DNA of 64,000 bases from Microbacterium sp. NIBRBAC000506063 (GTDB taxonomy: Bacteria > Actinomycetota > Actinomycetes > Actinomycetales > Microbacteriaceae). Under the pieces are notes generated by a model. The model was given only the letters and a program-made list of their open reading frames with translations, did not search any database and was not told where the DNA came from. The position numbers were made by a program, and so were the translations under genes. Within the stretch, counting starts at the first letter, position 1, and each line of letters opens with the position of its first letter. The stretch lies in NCBI RefSeq assembly GCF_017968845.1, contig NZ_CP072877.1, positions 372,001-436,000 on the forward strand, written 5' to 3'. Shown in pieces: positions 55,360 through 64,000 of the stretch.

Positions 55360-55935
55360 TCATCGGGTGGGGTCGGAGCCGCGCGAAAGGTCGTCCCAGG
55401 AATCGATCGCGTCGATGGGGCCGGTGTGCGTCTGGCCGTCGGTGCGGAAGCGTTTGCCCGCCGTGCGCCAGCGGTGGGCGGAGGCGGCGATGAAGGCCGC
55501 AGCCGCTAGGAGCAGCACCCAGAGCACGAGGGTGACGAGCGGCCAGGATGTCGGCACGACGGCCTCCACGAGCGTCGCCACGGCGTCGTGTCCGGCGAGG
55601 CCGGTGAGCTCCGTGACCGTGCCGGCGGCGGCGGACAGCGGAGGGCTCGTGACCAGCGGCAGGGTGGCGATCAGCAGCCAGACACCGATCGCGACGGCGA
55701 TCGCGGCGAAGACGTAGCGCAGCATCCGTCCCACGATCGCGAGGACACCGGCGAGGGCGAGGATCGTCAGACTGAGCGGCGCGAGGATGGGCAGCGCGTC
55801 GGCGCCCGAGACCTCCACCGTCTCTGCCGCGGTGCTGACGGAGACGAACAGCCAGGTCTGCGTCGAGGAGAGGATGCCGAGCCCGCCGACAAGGACGAGC
55901 AGGAGCACGCTCAGGGAGCGCCCTCGCGTCATCAT
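55360..55935 (-). CDS. Trp biosynthesis-associated membrane protein
   Basis: 191 residues with four membrane helices: [54 protein letters not shown] and [18 protein letters not shown]. The extracytoplasmic loop after helix 1 contains QTWLFV. It belongs to the family usually found after trpE. Here the ATG at 55935 overlaps the hisI stop and no trpE lies between. The gap to the HGxxPAAW gene is 47 nt. Confidence 0.85.
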   Translation of the reverse strand: MMTRGRSLSVLLLVLVGGLGILSSTQTWLFVSVSTAAETVEVSGADALPILAPLSLTILALAGVLAIVGRMLRYVFAAIAVAIGVWLLIATLPLVTSPPLSAAAGTVTELTGLAGHDAVATLVEAVVPTSWPLVTLVLWVLLLAAAAFIAASAHRWRTAGKRFRTDGQTHTGPIDAIDSWDDLSRGSDPTR

Positions 55936-56288
55936 GCGGCGTCTCCGGAGGCCGGCTCGAGATCGACCGTGTCGAAGCAGGTGCGGGTCCCCGTGTGGCA
56001 CGCGGGGCCGGTCTGATCCACCAGAAGCAGGATGGCGTCGGCGTCGCAGTCCAGACGTGCCCCCTTCACGACCTGGATGTGACCGGAGGTGTCGCCCTTG
56101 CGCCAGTACTCGCCCCGCGAACGCGACCAGTAGGTCGCGCGGCCGGTCGTGAGGGTGCGGCGCAGGGCCTCCGCATCCGTCCACGCGAGCATGAGCACCT
56201 CGCGCGTGTCCCACTGCTGCACGATGACCGGTGCGAGACCGTCGGCGTTCCAGGCGACGCTCTGCACGCGCGTTTCGATGTCGCTCAC
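55932..56288 (-). CDS. hisI: Phosphoribosyl-AMP cyclohydrolase
   Basis: 118 residues. The metal-binding and catalytic segments are [55 protein letters not shown] and the last Cys in GTRTCF. It opens the adenine ring of PR-AMP in histidine synthesis. Seven bases separate it from hisF. Confidence 0.96.
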   Translation of the reverse strand: MSDIETRVQSVAWNADGLAPVIVQQWDTREVLMLAWTDAEALRRTLTTGRATYWSRSRGEYWRKGDTSGHIQVVKGARLDCDADAILLLVDQTGPACHTGTRTCFDTVDLEPASGDAA

Positions 56289-56295
56289 CGCACCG

Positions 56296-57045
56296 TCACC
56301 CCTCGGCCGCGAGAGCGGCCTTGACCTCGCCGACGGTCATCTCCCCGGTGTGGAAGACGCTCGCGGCAAGAACGGCGTCCGCGCCGGCCGCGATGGCGGG
56401 CGCGAAGTGCGAGACGTCTCCGGCGCCTCCGGAGGCGATCACCGGCACGCTGGAGATCTCGCGCATGAGTGCGATGAGCTCGAGGTCGAAGCCGTCGCGC
56501 GTCCCGTCGGCGTCGATCGAGTTGACGAGCAGCTCGCCGGCACCGCGATCGATCGCCTCGCGTGCCCAGTCGAGGGCGTCGATCGCCGTCGCGGTGCGGC
56601 CGCCGTGGGTCGTGACGACGAATCCGGATGTCGTGCCCTCGGCGCGCTTGACATCCAGCGACAGCACGAGCACCTGCCGTCCGAAGCGGTCGGCGATCTC
56701 GCCGATGAGCTCGGGCCGCGCGATCGCGGCGGAGTTGACGCCGATCTTGTCGGCGCCCACGGCGAGGAGCTTCGCCACGTCCTCGGCGCTGCGCACTCCC
56801 CCGCCCACCGTGAGCGGCACGAAGACCTGCTCGGCCGTGCGCTGGACCATCTCGTAGGTGGTCGCGCGGGCGTCGACCGTCGCCGTCACATCGAGGAAGG
56901 TGATCTCGTCGGCGCCCTGAGCGGCATAGTGGCGGGCCAGCTCGACGGGATCGCCCATGTCACGGAGGTTCTCGAAGTTGACGCCCTTGACGACGCGGCC
57001 GGCGGCGACGTCGAGGCACGGGATGACCCGGCAGGCGAGGGTCAT
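56296..57045 (-). CDS. hisF: Imidazole glycerol phosphate synthase subunit HisF
   Basis: 249 residues. [18 protein letters not shown] has the first catalytic Asp, [11 protein letters not shown] the second; [10 protein letters not shown] and [13 protein letters not shown] bind phosphate. HisH, its glutaminase partner, is not in the window. The ATG overlaps the hisG stop by one base. Confidence 0.97.
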   Translation of the reverse strand: MTLACRVIPCLDVAAGRVVKGVNFENLRDMGDPVELARHYAAQGADEITFLDVTATVDARATTYEMVQRTAEQVFVPLTVGGGVRSAEDVAKLLAVGADKIGVNSAAIARPELIGEIADRFGRQVLVLSLDVKRAEGTTSGFVVTTHGGRTATAIDALDWAREAIDRGAGELLVNSIDADGTRDGFDLELIALMREISSVPVIASGGAGDVSHFAPAIAAGADAVLAASVFHTGEMTVGEVKAALAAEG

Positions 57046-57884
57046 CAGAGCCTCGCCGCGTCGATCGCCGTCACGAGGATGGCGCGGGCACCCAGCGCAT
57101 AGAGGGCGTCCATGACCTGGTTGACCCCGCGGCGCGGGATCATGACGCGCACGGCGACCCATTCGGGGTCGCGCAGCGGCGAGATGGTCGCGGACTCGCG
57201 CCCCGGGGCGAGAGCGACCGCCTGGTCGACGAGCTCCGTCGGCAGGTCGTAGTCCAGGAGCACGTAGCGACGCGCCACCATGACGCCGCGGAGGCGGCGC
57301 AGCAGCGTCTCGGTGCCGTCTGCGTCACCCGGGCGGCTGATGAGGACAGCCTCGGATTCGAGGATGACCGGCCCGAAGATCTCCAGACCCGCCTGTCGGA
57401 GGGTGGTGCCGGTCGAGACGACGTCGGCGACGGCATCCGCCACGCCGAGGCGCACCGCGGATTCGACGGCACCGTCGAGCTGGACGAGCTCGGCATCGAC
57501 GCCGTTCTCCCGGAGGAACGCGCCGACGAGCCCGGGATAGGCCGATGCGACGCGGACGCCGGTCAGATCCTCGAGCTTCTCGAAGCGTCCGGGAGGCCCG
57601 GCGAAGCGGAAGGTGGAGCCGCCGAAGCCGAGCTGCTCGATCTCGCGAGCGGGCTGGGCGACGTCCAGGAGCAGGTCGCGTCCGGTGATGCCGACGTCCA
57701 GCGCACCGGAGGCGACGTAGGTGGCGATGTCGCGCGGACGCAGGAAGAAGAACTCCACGTCGTTCTCGGAGTCGATCACGTGCAGGGTCTTCGGGTCGCG
57801 CCGACCGGCGTATCCGGCCTCGGCGAGCATCTCGGCGGCGGTCTCGGCGAGCATGCCCTTATTGGGAACAGCAATGCGCAGCAT
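57045..57884 (-). CDS. hisG: ATP phosphoribosyltransferase
   Basis: 279 residues, the long HisG form with a C-terminal regulatory ACT-like domain (from about residue 200; [20 protein letters not shown]). [34 protein letters not shown] and the phosphoribosyl site [16 protein letters not shown] are present. It starts histidine synthesis and is normally feedback-inhibited by histidine. Confidence 0.96.
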   Translation of the reverse strand: MLRIAVPNKGMLAETAAEMLAEAGYAGRRDPKTLHVIDSENDVEFFFLRPRDIATYVASGALDVGITGRDLLLDVAQPAREIEQLGFGGSTFRFAGPPGRFEKLEDLTGVRVASAYPGLVGAFLRENGVDAELVQLDGAVESAVRLGVADAVADVVSTGTTLRQAGLEIFGPVILESEAVLISRPGDADGTETLLRRLRGVMVARRYVLLDYDLPTELVDQAVALAPGRESATISPLRDPEWVAVRVMIPRRGVNQVMDALYALGARAILVTAIDAARL

Positions 57885-57921
57885 GGGAATCCTTCATTTG
57901 CAGGGGAAGAGGGACAGTCGC

Positions 57922-58185
57922 TCAGAGATGTCGGTAGACGTCTTCCAGCGACAGGCCCTTCGCGACCATCAGCACCTGCAAGTGGTAGAGCAGCTGCGAG
58001 ATCTCCTCGGCGGCGTGCTCATCCGACTCGTACTCGGCGGCCATCCAGACCTCGGCGGCCTCCTCGACGATCTTCTTGCCGATCGCGTGCACGCCGGCAT
58101 CCAACTGCGCGACCGTGCCCGAGCCCGCAGGACGCGTGGCGGCCTTGTCGCTCAGCTCGGCGAACAGCTCCTCGAAAGTCTTCAC
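57922..58185 (-). CDS. hisE: Phosphoribosyl-ATP diphosphatase
   Basis: 87 residues, all-helical MazG-like fold: [18 protein letters not shown], the metal site [20 protein letters not shown] and [17 protein letters not shown]. It acts before HisI. Its start overlaps the rpe stop by 4 nt; hisG lies 37 nt downstream. Confidence 0.95.
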   Translation of the reverse strand: MKTFEELFAELSDKAATRPAGSGTVAQLDAGVHAIGKKIVEEAAEVWMAAEYESDEHAAEEISQLLYHLQVLMVAKGLSLEDVYRHL

Positions 58186-58862
58186 GATTCAAGGCTAGCG
58201 GCTCTGGCGCGGGCCCGGAGTCCGCCGATGGCCGCCTCGACATCGGCGGCGCCGTAGACGGCCGATCCCGCGACGAAGGTGTCGGCGCCGGCGGCCGCGG
58301 CCTGCGCGATCGTGTCGTCGGAGATCCCGCCGTCGACCTGGAGCCATACGCGCGATCCGCGCCGCCGTGCCTCGTCCGCGAGCCCGCGCAGCTTCGGCAT
58401 CGTCTCGGGCATGAAGCCCTGTCCGCCGAATCCGGGCTCCACGGTCATGACGAGGATCTGATCGAACTCGTCGAGGACGTCGTAAAGGCTCTCCGCCGCG
58501 GTGCCGGGTTTGATCGCGACGCCGGCGCGCGCACCGATGTCACGGAGCCTCCGTGCGAGCGCGATCGGATCGGCGGCGGCCTCCAGATGGAAGGTCACGC
58601 TCGCCGCACCGAGCTCGGCATAGCCCGGCGCCCAGCGGTCGGGGTCGTCGATCATGAGATGCACGTCCAGCGGGATCGGGCTCGTCGCCTGGATGCGTTC
58701 GACCATCTGCGGCCCGAAGGTGAGGTTGGGCACGAAGTGGTTGTCCATGACGTCGACATGCGCGAAGTCGGCGCTCGCGATGCGGGCGAGGTCCGCCTGC
58801 ATGTTCACGAAGTCGGCGGCGAGGATGCTCGGATTGATGCGCGGTGCGGAGGGCAGGGTCAC
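58182..58862 (-). CDS. rpe: Ribulose-phosphate 3-epimerase
   Basis: 226 residues. [14 protein letters not shown], the metal site [43 protein letters not shown] and [19 protein letters not shown] are all intact. It interconverts ribulose- and xylulose-5-phosphate. The GTG at 58862 is chosen because GATAAT (minus, 58874-58869) lies 6 nt before it; a longer in-frame ATG at 58910 has no support. Confidence 0.96.
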   Translation of the reverse strand: MTLPSAPRINPSILAADFVNMQADLARIASADFAHVDVMDNHFVPNLTFGPQMVERIQATSPIPLDVHLMIDDPDRWAPGYAELGAASVTFHLEAAADPIALARRLRDIGARAGVAIKPGTAAESLYDVLDEFDQILVMTVEPGFGGQGFMPETMPKLRGLADEARRRGSRVWLQVDGGISDDTIAQAAAAGADTFVAGSAVYGAADVEAAIGGLRARARAASLES

Positions 58863-58925
58863 TCCCCTATTATCGCCGGATACCCGGATGACGTCCTGCG
58901 CCTGCTCCATGTGCTGAAGTCACGC

Positions 58926-60266
58926 TCAGGCGGCGAGTCCGAATCGCGCCCGGCCACCCAGTCTCGGTGTGCGGGCGGGGTCGACGTAGGGCGGCGGGAG
59001 GAACCAGACGCGCGCATCGACACCGGCCCCGTCGATGCGGATCTCCCACCCGTTGTCGTGGATGCGATGGTGACAGGTCTCGCACAACAGGACCCCGTTG
59101 GACAGATCGGTCCTGCCCGATGTCGCTGCCACCAGTGGATGTGATGCGCCCGGGTCATCTCGGGTGGCAGCCCGCACATCGCGCATCCGCCATCGCGTTC
59201 GACCAGTGCCAGGCGTTGCGCCCGGGTGAAGAGCCGTTTCTCCCGACCCCAGTCGAGGATCTCGCTGTCGCCACCGAGAACACAGGGGATCACCCCACCA
59301 TTGGCGGCCATCCTGCGGGCCGCTGAGATGCTGATCGGCTGATCGATCCCATCGATCTCCGCCGATCCGGTACCCGCCTGCAGGTCCTCCAGGCTCATTC
59401 GGACGATGACCGTCGCCCCGGCCAGGGGAAGCTTCTCGCTCTTGCAGCCGAGCACATGCGCGCAGATCGCGCTGAGCGCATCGGCCTGCAGCATCGGCAC
59501 ACTCCGGCGGTCGGCATCCGCCGCATCCGGATCCGGCGCATCCTTACGCGCAGCGAACGCCGCCGACACGTACCCGCGAATCGCGGCCACGACCGGTGCG
59601 GCGCTCTCGACATCGAGCTGTGCGGTCAGGTGCACCATCCCGTCGCGCTCGAACATCGTCACCTGTCGCTTACCGCGCTGCTCCTCGGCCCGCGGCTGCA
59701 CACCATCCGGGTCCAGCCACGCCTCGGCACGCACGACGAGCTTGCGCACATCATCCAACGAGAGCCCGACCGCCCCCGCCACGAGCACCCGCTCACCCTC
59801 CGCGATCCGCTCCGCACCGGCCGCGATGCGGCACCGATCGAGCACCGCAATGATCAACGCCGCCGCCGGCGCGCTCAACACGCCCGAAGCCAGCGCCTCA
59901 CGCACGAGCGGATACTTCGCCGGCAACCGATCCCCAGAAGATTCGTACGCGGAGCCGTCGCCTCCCCCACCTTCACCAGACGAGAGGCGTCACCCGCCGA
60001 CCCGCCCGTCGCCGCGGCGATGAGCGTCGCCGGCGACCGGAACCCTTGCTGCTTCGCAAGGCTCTCCGCCCCAACTCCGGGCGCGACTGGTGCGCGATCT
60101 CCGCAGCTACCTCGGCATGCACCGCATCCAGTCGGCGGTGCAGCGCGGCGATCGCGTCATTCACCTCGATGAGCTGCTCCCTCGACAGGCCACTCGCGTC
60201 ATCGGCGCCCGCCCACGCATCATCGAGGAGCGACATCCCCTCGTGCAACGCGGCCAGTTTCGACAT
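58926..60266 (-). CDS. DUF222/HNH endonuclease domain protein (13E12-like; about three frameshifts)
   Basis: About 447 residues. The N-terminal helical DUF222 region (MSKLAALHEGMSLLDDAW; ALIIAVLDRCRIAAGAERI; VHLTAQLDVESAAPVVAAI) is followed by an HNH domain: RDGGCAMCGLPPEMTRAHHI and LCETCHHRIHDNGWEI. Joins are needed near 60050, 59950 and 59130. Such genes are repeated in actinobacterial genomes and are often LexA-controlled; here an SOS box lies upstream. It separates rpe from rsmB, which are often adjacent. TACGCT is 6 nt before the ATG. Confidence 0.87.
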
Positions 60267-60297
60267 ACTTTGAGCGTAACCGAGAACCGAACATTTG

Positions 60298-60313
60298 TCG
60301 AACATAGGTTCGA
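60298..60313. promoter_or_regulatory. LexA (SOS) box upstream of the DUF222-HNH gene
   Basis: TCGAACATAGGTTCGA has perfect TCGAAC and GTTCGA arms around ATAG, the actinobacterial LexA consensus. It lies 20 bp upstream of the -10 box TACGCT (minus, 60278-60273), so bound LexA would cover the -35 region. Confidence 0.85.
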
Positions 60314-60403
60314 ATGAATGCAGATGTCCGAGCGGCGTCATCAACACAGCATCGACATACCCCGATTACGAGGAACGCGTGCCGGACTCTGCTGCTCCTT
60401 GGC

Positions 60404-61813
60404 TCAGGTCGCAGTCTGCTTCTGAAGCAGCGCGAGGAACATCGCGTCCGTGCCGTGCCGGTGCGGCCACAACTGCGCATGCAGACCGTCGCCGTCACCG
60501 AGGTCGATCTCGCTCTGGGCGACGGAGGCGATCGTGGCGCGCGCATCGAGCACGCTCACGTCGTCGCGCCCGCGCAGCACCTCTTCGACGACGCCGGAGG
60601 TCTCGGCCAGGTGCGGAGAGCATGTCACATAGGCGACGATTCCGCCGGGGCCAGAGCGTCGAGCGCCCCGCGCAGAAGGTCCTCCTGCAGCGCCACGAGC
60701 TCCGGGACGTCTGAGGGCGTCTTGCGCCAGCGCGCCTCCGGACGACGTCGGAGGGCGCCGAGGCCCGTGCAGGGAGCGTCCACGAGGATGCGGTCGAAGG
60801 CGCCCTCGTGGGCCGCGGTGAAGGCGCGTCCGTCCTGCACGTGCACGGAGACGTCCCCGGGACCGCACGAAGCGCGTTCCGCACGAGTCCGGCGCGCGCC
60901 GGGATCACTTCGTTCGCCTCCAGTCGTGCCCCGTGCAGGAGCGCGGAGGCGGCCAGGAGCGCCGTCTTCCCTCCCGGGCCGGCGCACAGATCCAGCCAGC
61001 GCTCCCCCTCGCGGACCGGAGCCGCCTCCACCAGCGCGAGCGCGACGAGCTGCGAGCCCTCGTCCTGCACACGGATCGTGCCGCCGGAGCCCTCGACGAT
61101 CTCGCGGGGATCGCCGCCGGGGGAAGCGAAGGCCGTGGGCGCATAAGGCCGCCGGGCGGAGCGGGTTCGGCGAGTCCGGGAAGAGCTGCGAGCGTGACCT
61201 CCGGGGCGAGATTGTCGGCGTCGAGCAGAGCATCGAGCTCTTCTGCCCTCTCCTGGGCGGCGAGGGCGCGGCGCAGGGCGCGGATGACCCAGACCGGATG
61301 GGAGGTGCGCAGCGACAGCTTCTCGTCGTCGGAGCGTGCCGCCGCCTCGATGCGTTCCTGCCACTCCCCCGGTGTCTCACGCGATATCCGGCGCAGCACG
61401 GCGTTGGCGAAGCTGCCGGCACCGCGTCCTGCGGCGGCGACGGCCAGGTTCACCGACTCGTTGACCGCCGCATGCGAGGCGACCCGGGTCGAGAGCAGTT
61501 GGTGGGTTCCCAGCCGCAGCGCCTCGAGGACCGCAGGATCGATCGCCTCGACCGAGCGATCGGATGCCGCAGAGATGATGGCGTCGTAGGTGCCCCGCCG
61601 GCGCAGCGTGCCGTAGGTGAGCTCGGTGGCCAACGCCGCATCCTGCACGGGCAGGCCGGCCTCGGCGATCGCGACGGGAAGCAAAAGGTTGGCGTAGGCG
61701 TCCGAGTCGGTGACGGCGCGCAAGACGTCGAAGGCCACCTGTCGCGCGGGCTGCACCGTGCGGGGCGATGCCTGTGCCCGGTGCTGGGGGCGTCGGGAGT
61801 CTCGTCGGTTCAC
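60404..61813 (-). CDS. rsmB: 16S rRNA (cytosine(967)-C5)-methyltransferase RsmB (about three frameshifts)
   Basis: About 470 residues: a NusB-like N-terminal domain (RQVAFDVLRAVTDSDAYANL; ELTYGTLRRRGTYDAII) and a SAM-dependent domain with LDLCAGPGGKTALLAA, FDRILVDAPCTGLGALRR (catalytic Cys) and VAYVTCSPHLAETS (second Cys). Joins are needed near 61150, 60880 and 60645. The GTG at 61813 overlaps the fmt stop (GTGA). RsmB methylates C967 of 16S rRNA. Confidence 0.93.
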
Positions 61814-62722
61814 GTTCCGGCCCTCCCTTCGTCCCGCTGCCCTCGCCACCAGTCGGCGGCGGACATCGGTCCGCGTCCGGCGGGCTGGACGCGCCGCACG
61901 GCCAGAGGCGTGGTCGCCGTGCCGATCAGGATCTCCGTCTTGCCGCCGTGAATCCGTCCGGGTTCCAGCCTCTCGGAGGTCTCGGCTGTGCTGGCGTCGA
62001 GGATCTTCAGGCGCTGCCCGCCCACGGTCGTGAAGGCGCCGGGCTCGGGTGTCACGCCGCGGAAACGCGCGAAGATGACGTCCAGCGGCTCGGTCCAGTC
62101 GAGCAGGCCGTCCTCCAGCGTCAGCTTGGCCGCGTAGCTGCTCTCGCCCTCCTGGGGCGAGGCCACCGCGGTTCCCTCGGCGATCCTCGCGACGACGTCG
62201 GCGGTGAGCGTCGCGCCCTCCTCTGCCAGGATCTCCAGCGCGGCATCCGCCGTGGCATCGGCAGGCACCGCGATCGTCTCCGCCGCGAACACGTCGCCGG
62301 CGTCGAGCTCGGGGACCAGCTGGAAGACGCTGGCGCCCAGGTCAGGGTCGCCGGCGATGAGGGCCCGTTGGACGGGAGCGGCGCCGCGCCAGCGGGGCAG
62401 GATCGAGAAGTGGAGGTTGATCCAACCGTGCACGGGGTCGACAGGAGCGGCTCGCGGACCAGCCCGCCGTAGGCGACGATCACGCCGAGGTCAGGGGCGA
62501 GCCCGGCGATCTGCGCGGTCACGGCGTCATCCAGGCGCGCGGCACGGATGACGGGAGTCCGATCTCCTCGGCGGCGGCCGCCACCGGCGAGGGCGTGAGC
62601 ACCCTCTTGCGCCCCTGGGGTGCGTCCGGCCGGGTGACGACCGCGACCACCTCGTGCTGCGCAGTGAGCGCACGCAGGGTGGGGACAGCGGCACCGGGCG
62701 TGCCGGCGAAGACCAAACGCAT
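61810..62722 (-). CDS. fmt: Methionyl-tRNA formyltransferase (two frameshifts)
   Basis: About 304 residues. [19 protein letters not shown] is the family start; [18 protein letters not shown], the catalytic [19 protein letters not shown] and the C-terminal anticodon-side domain ([17 protein letters not shown]) follow. It formylates initiator Met-tRNA. One base is missing near 62547 and another near 62443. The ATG at 62722 fits the family; a longer frame adds non-conserved residues. Confidence 0.94.
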
Positions 62723-62763
62723 CGTGGGACCTTTCCTGTCGCGCAGAGCGCGCACGAGGGACA

Positions 62764-64000
62764 TCAGAGATCAGGATCGAGGACGTCGAGCCTCACTGAG
62801 AGCGTACTGCGGGCGGGCCGCCCTTCCCTCGTCGCCGCGACACCGCATCGGCGACGACGGATGCGCGCAGCGCGGCTGCCACGCGTGCGCCGAGCCGGTA
62901 GTCGAACCTCACGAGTGCGCGGACGCGACCGGCGTCGCCTCCGTCGTCCGAGGCCACCGGTACGGGTCCGAGGATCGCGTCGGCCGGCAGCTGCAGCTCG
63001 CGCAGCGACTCCAGGGCGCGGGCGACGGATGCGACGGTGCCGTCGACCTGCGCGACGCGCACCACGGGCGGCATGCGCAGAGGGGCGCGCTCGGCGAGCT
63101 CCGAGCGCGCGTGGGCGGCATGCGACCAGGTCGCGAACGCCTTCGCGACGGGGCCGTCGACGCCGACGAGGTGGATCGGGCACCGGGCGTCGCCAGAGCC
63201 GCCGCATTCGACCACCATCGCAGGCACGACTCGCCGATCCGCAGATCGGGCGACTGGAGCATGCGGGCGCCGTCGAGCAGCAGCACCGCCCGGTATCCTC
63301 CTTCGGCCCGCGGTTCCGCACCGCGGGTCGCCACGACGAGCGCAGGCGCGCCGGTGACGGACTCGACGGGGTGGGCGCCGTCGGCGACGATGACACGGAT
63401 GCCGGGGAAGGCGCGCCCCAGCTCTTCGGCCGTACGCTCGCTGCCGGACGAGGAGAGCCGGAAGGTACTGCCCTGGCAGGAGGTGCAGGTCCACGCCATG
63501 GCGGTGCGGCCGCACCATCCGCACACCGGCACCGCCCCCGGCGCCGTGCACCGAGCGGCCCGCCGCAGCCCTGGCAGCGGGCCGGATGCCGGCAGTCGCC
63601 GCAGACCAGCGAGGGGGCGAAACCCGGTCGGACACCTGTACGAGGACCGGACCCGATGACAGCGCCTCGCGTGCGGCGCGGAACGCGGTCGGGGTCAGGC
63701 GGACGCCAGGCTGCTCCAACTCCTCCGTCGTGCTGAGCGACACCTTGGGGCGTACGCGCCGCGGTGCGTGCACGCTGTCGAGCCAGCCCGTCGCGACGAG
63801 ACGTTCCACGTCGGTCGAACGGGTGTGGGCGACGAAGAGCAGGGCGCTGCCCTCCTGCTCCTGGCGGACGAGCGCCGCGTCGCGCGCATGGACATAGGGC
63901 GCGAGCGGCTCGGACAGCAGAGCGTCGCCGTCGTCCCACATCGCGACGAGACCGGCGCGCACGGGGGTATAGACCGCAGAGCGGTTGCCCACCACGATGC
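62764..64000 (-). CDS. priA: Primosomal protein N' (PriA), C-terminal part, degenerate ATPase (about four frameshifts)
   Basis: About 410 C-terminal residues; the gene continues past the right edge. [11 protein letters not shown] aligns with the usual VGTRSALF segment, and the following Walker B box reads [21 protein letters not shown], without the DEEH that PriA helicases need. The zinc-site cysteines are present ([28 protein letters not shown]). Joins are needed near 63615, 63530, 63195 and 62835. Actinobacterial PriA is known to lack helicase residues, so a structural role in replication restart is likely. Confidence 0.88.
   Translation of the reverse strand, partial: HRGGQPLCGLYPRARRSRRDVGRRRRSAVRAARALCPCARRGARPPGAGGQRPALRRPHPFDRRGTSRRDGLARQRARTAARTPQGVAQHDGGVGAAWRPPDPDRVPRRTRGAVIGSGPRTGVRPGFAPSLVCGDCRHPARCQGCGGPLGARRRGRCRCADGAAAPPWRGPAPPARAVPSGSPRPAASVRPKSWGAPSPASVSSSPTAPTPSSPSPARLRSSWRPAVRNRGPKEDTGRCCCSTAPACSSRPICGSASRACDGGRMRRLWRRPVPDPPRRRRRPRREGVRDLVACRPRALGARRARPSAHAARGARRAGRRHRRIRRPRPGVAARAAAAGRRDPRTRTGGLGRRRRRRSRPRTREVRLPARRTRGSRAARIRRRRCGVAATREGRPARSTLSVRLDVLDPDL

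Noticed and set aside
55082..56288. Trp attenuator or T-box before trpC
   Set aside because: Genes overlap or are separated by at most 47 nt; there is no room for a leader and no Trp-codon run.

Overview
The window is high-GC DNA from an actinobacterium, most likely Microbacteriaceae and probably Microbacterium or a close relative. This rests on the family content (RbpA, PafB/PafC, HelY, PdtaR-type ANTAR regulator, degenerate PriA, DUF222-HNH protein, HGxxPAAW protein), an actinobacterial LexA box, and many leaderless promoters. It is chromosomal. A near-canonical actinobacterial dif site at 30967-30994 marks the replication terminus. It coincides with the change from mixed, mostly plus-strand genes on the left to almost uniformly minus-strand genes on the right.

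Left part (1-30.9 kb). A divergent MocR-type regulator / EamA exporter pair shares overlapping start codons. PaiB-like, ABM and PhzF genes follow. At 3.93-9.19 kb lies a small island inserted in the 3' end of tRNA-Leu(GAG). It carries a divergent CstR-like persulfide sensor with two ATACCCC..GGGGTAT operators and a seven-gene sulfur/persulfide operon: two tiny Cys-rich proteins, thioredoxin, MBL-fold/rhodanese fusion, TauE exporter, DUF4395 membrane protein and rhodanese lipoprotein. Next come M20 peptidase, UppP, PAC2 protein, HAD phosphatase, TrmI, FKBP lipoprotein, PafB, PafC, TatA, TatC, HelY and Lnt. This is the familiar actinobacterial Pup-proteasome neighbourhood, but without the pup/dop/arc/prc/pafA genes. 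RbpA, a GDPD phosphodiesterase, an SPFH/NfeD pair, an SDR, an S9 peptidase, an HdeD protein and a UvrA paralogue complete the arm.

Right part (31-64 kb). Accessory transporters and hydrolases (three MFS proteins, YczE-like protein, SGNH hydrolase, LLM oxidoreductase, DUF885 peptidase) lead into a conserved core: polA, PaaI thioesterase, PdtaR, tRNA-Leu(CAA) with an 80-bp hairpin repeat family, pyk, gltD, gltB, lgt, trpA, trpB, trpC, HGxxPAAW, Trp-associated membrane protein, hisI, hisF, hisG, hisE, rpe, an SOS-controlled DUF222-HNH gene, rsmB, fmt and a partial priA. Many genes overlap by 1-4 bases (TGATG/GTGA junctions), so they are probably translationally coupled. trpE is absent from the place where related genomes usually have it.

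Sequence quality. More than forty single-base frameshifts break otherwise intact genes, including essential ones (gltB, fmt, rsmB, priA, trmI, helY). Nearly all that I checked are restored by adding one G or C to a G/C run, so they are almost certainly base-calling errors and not gene decay. Broken genes are given here as single CDS spans with the shift positions noted.
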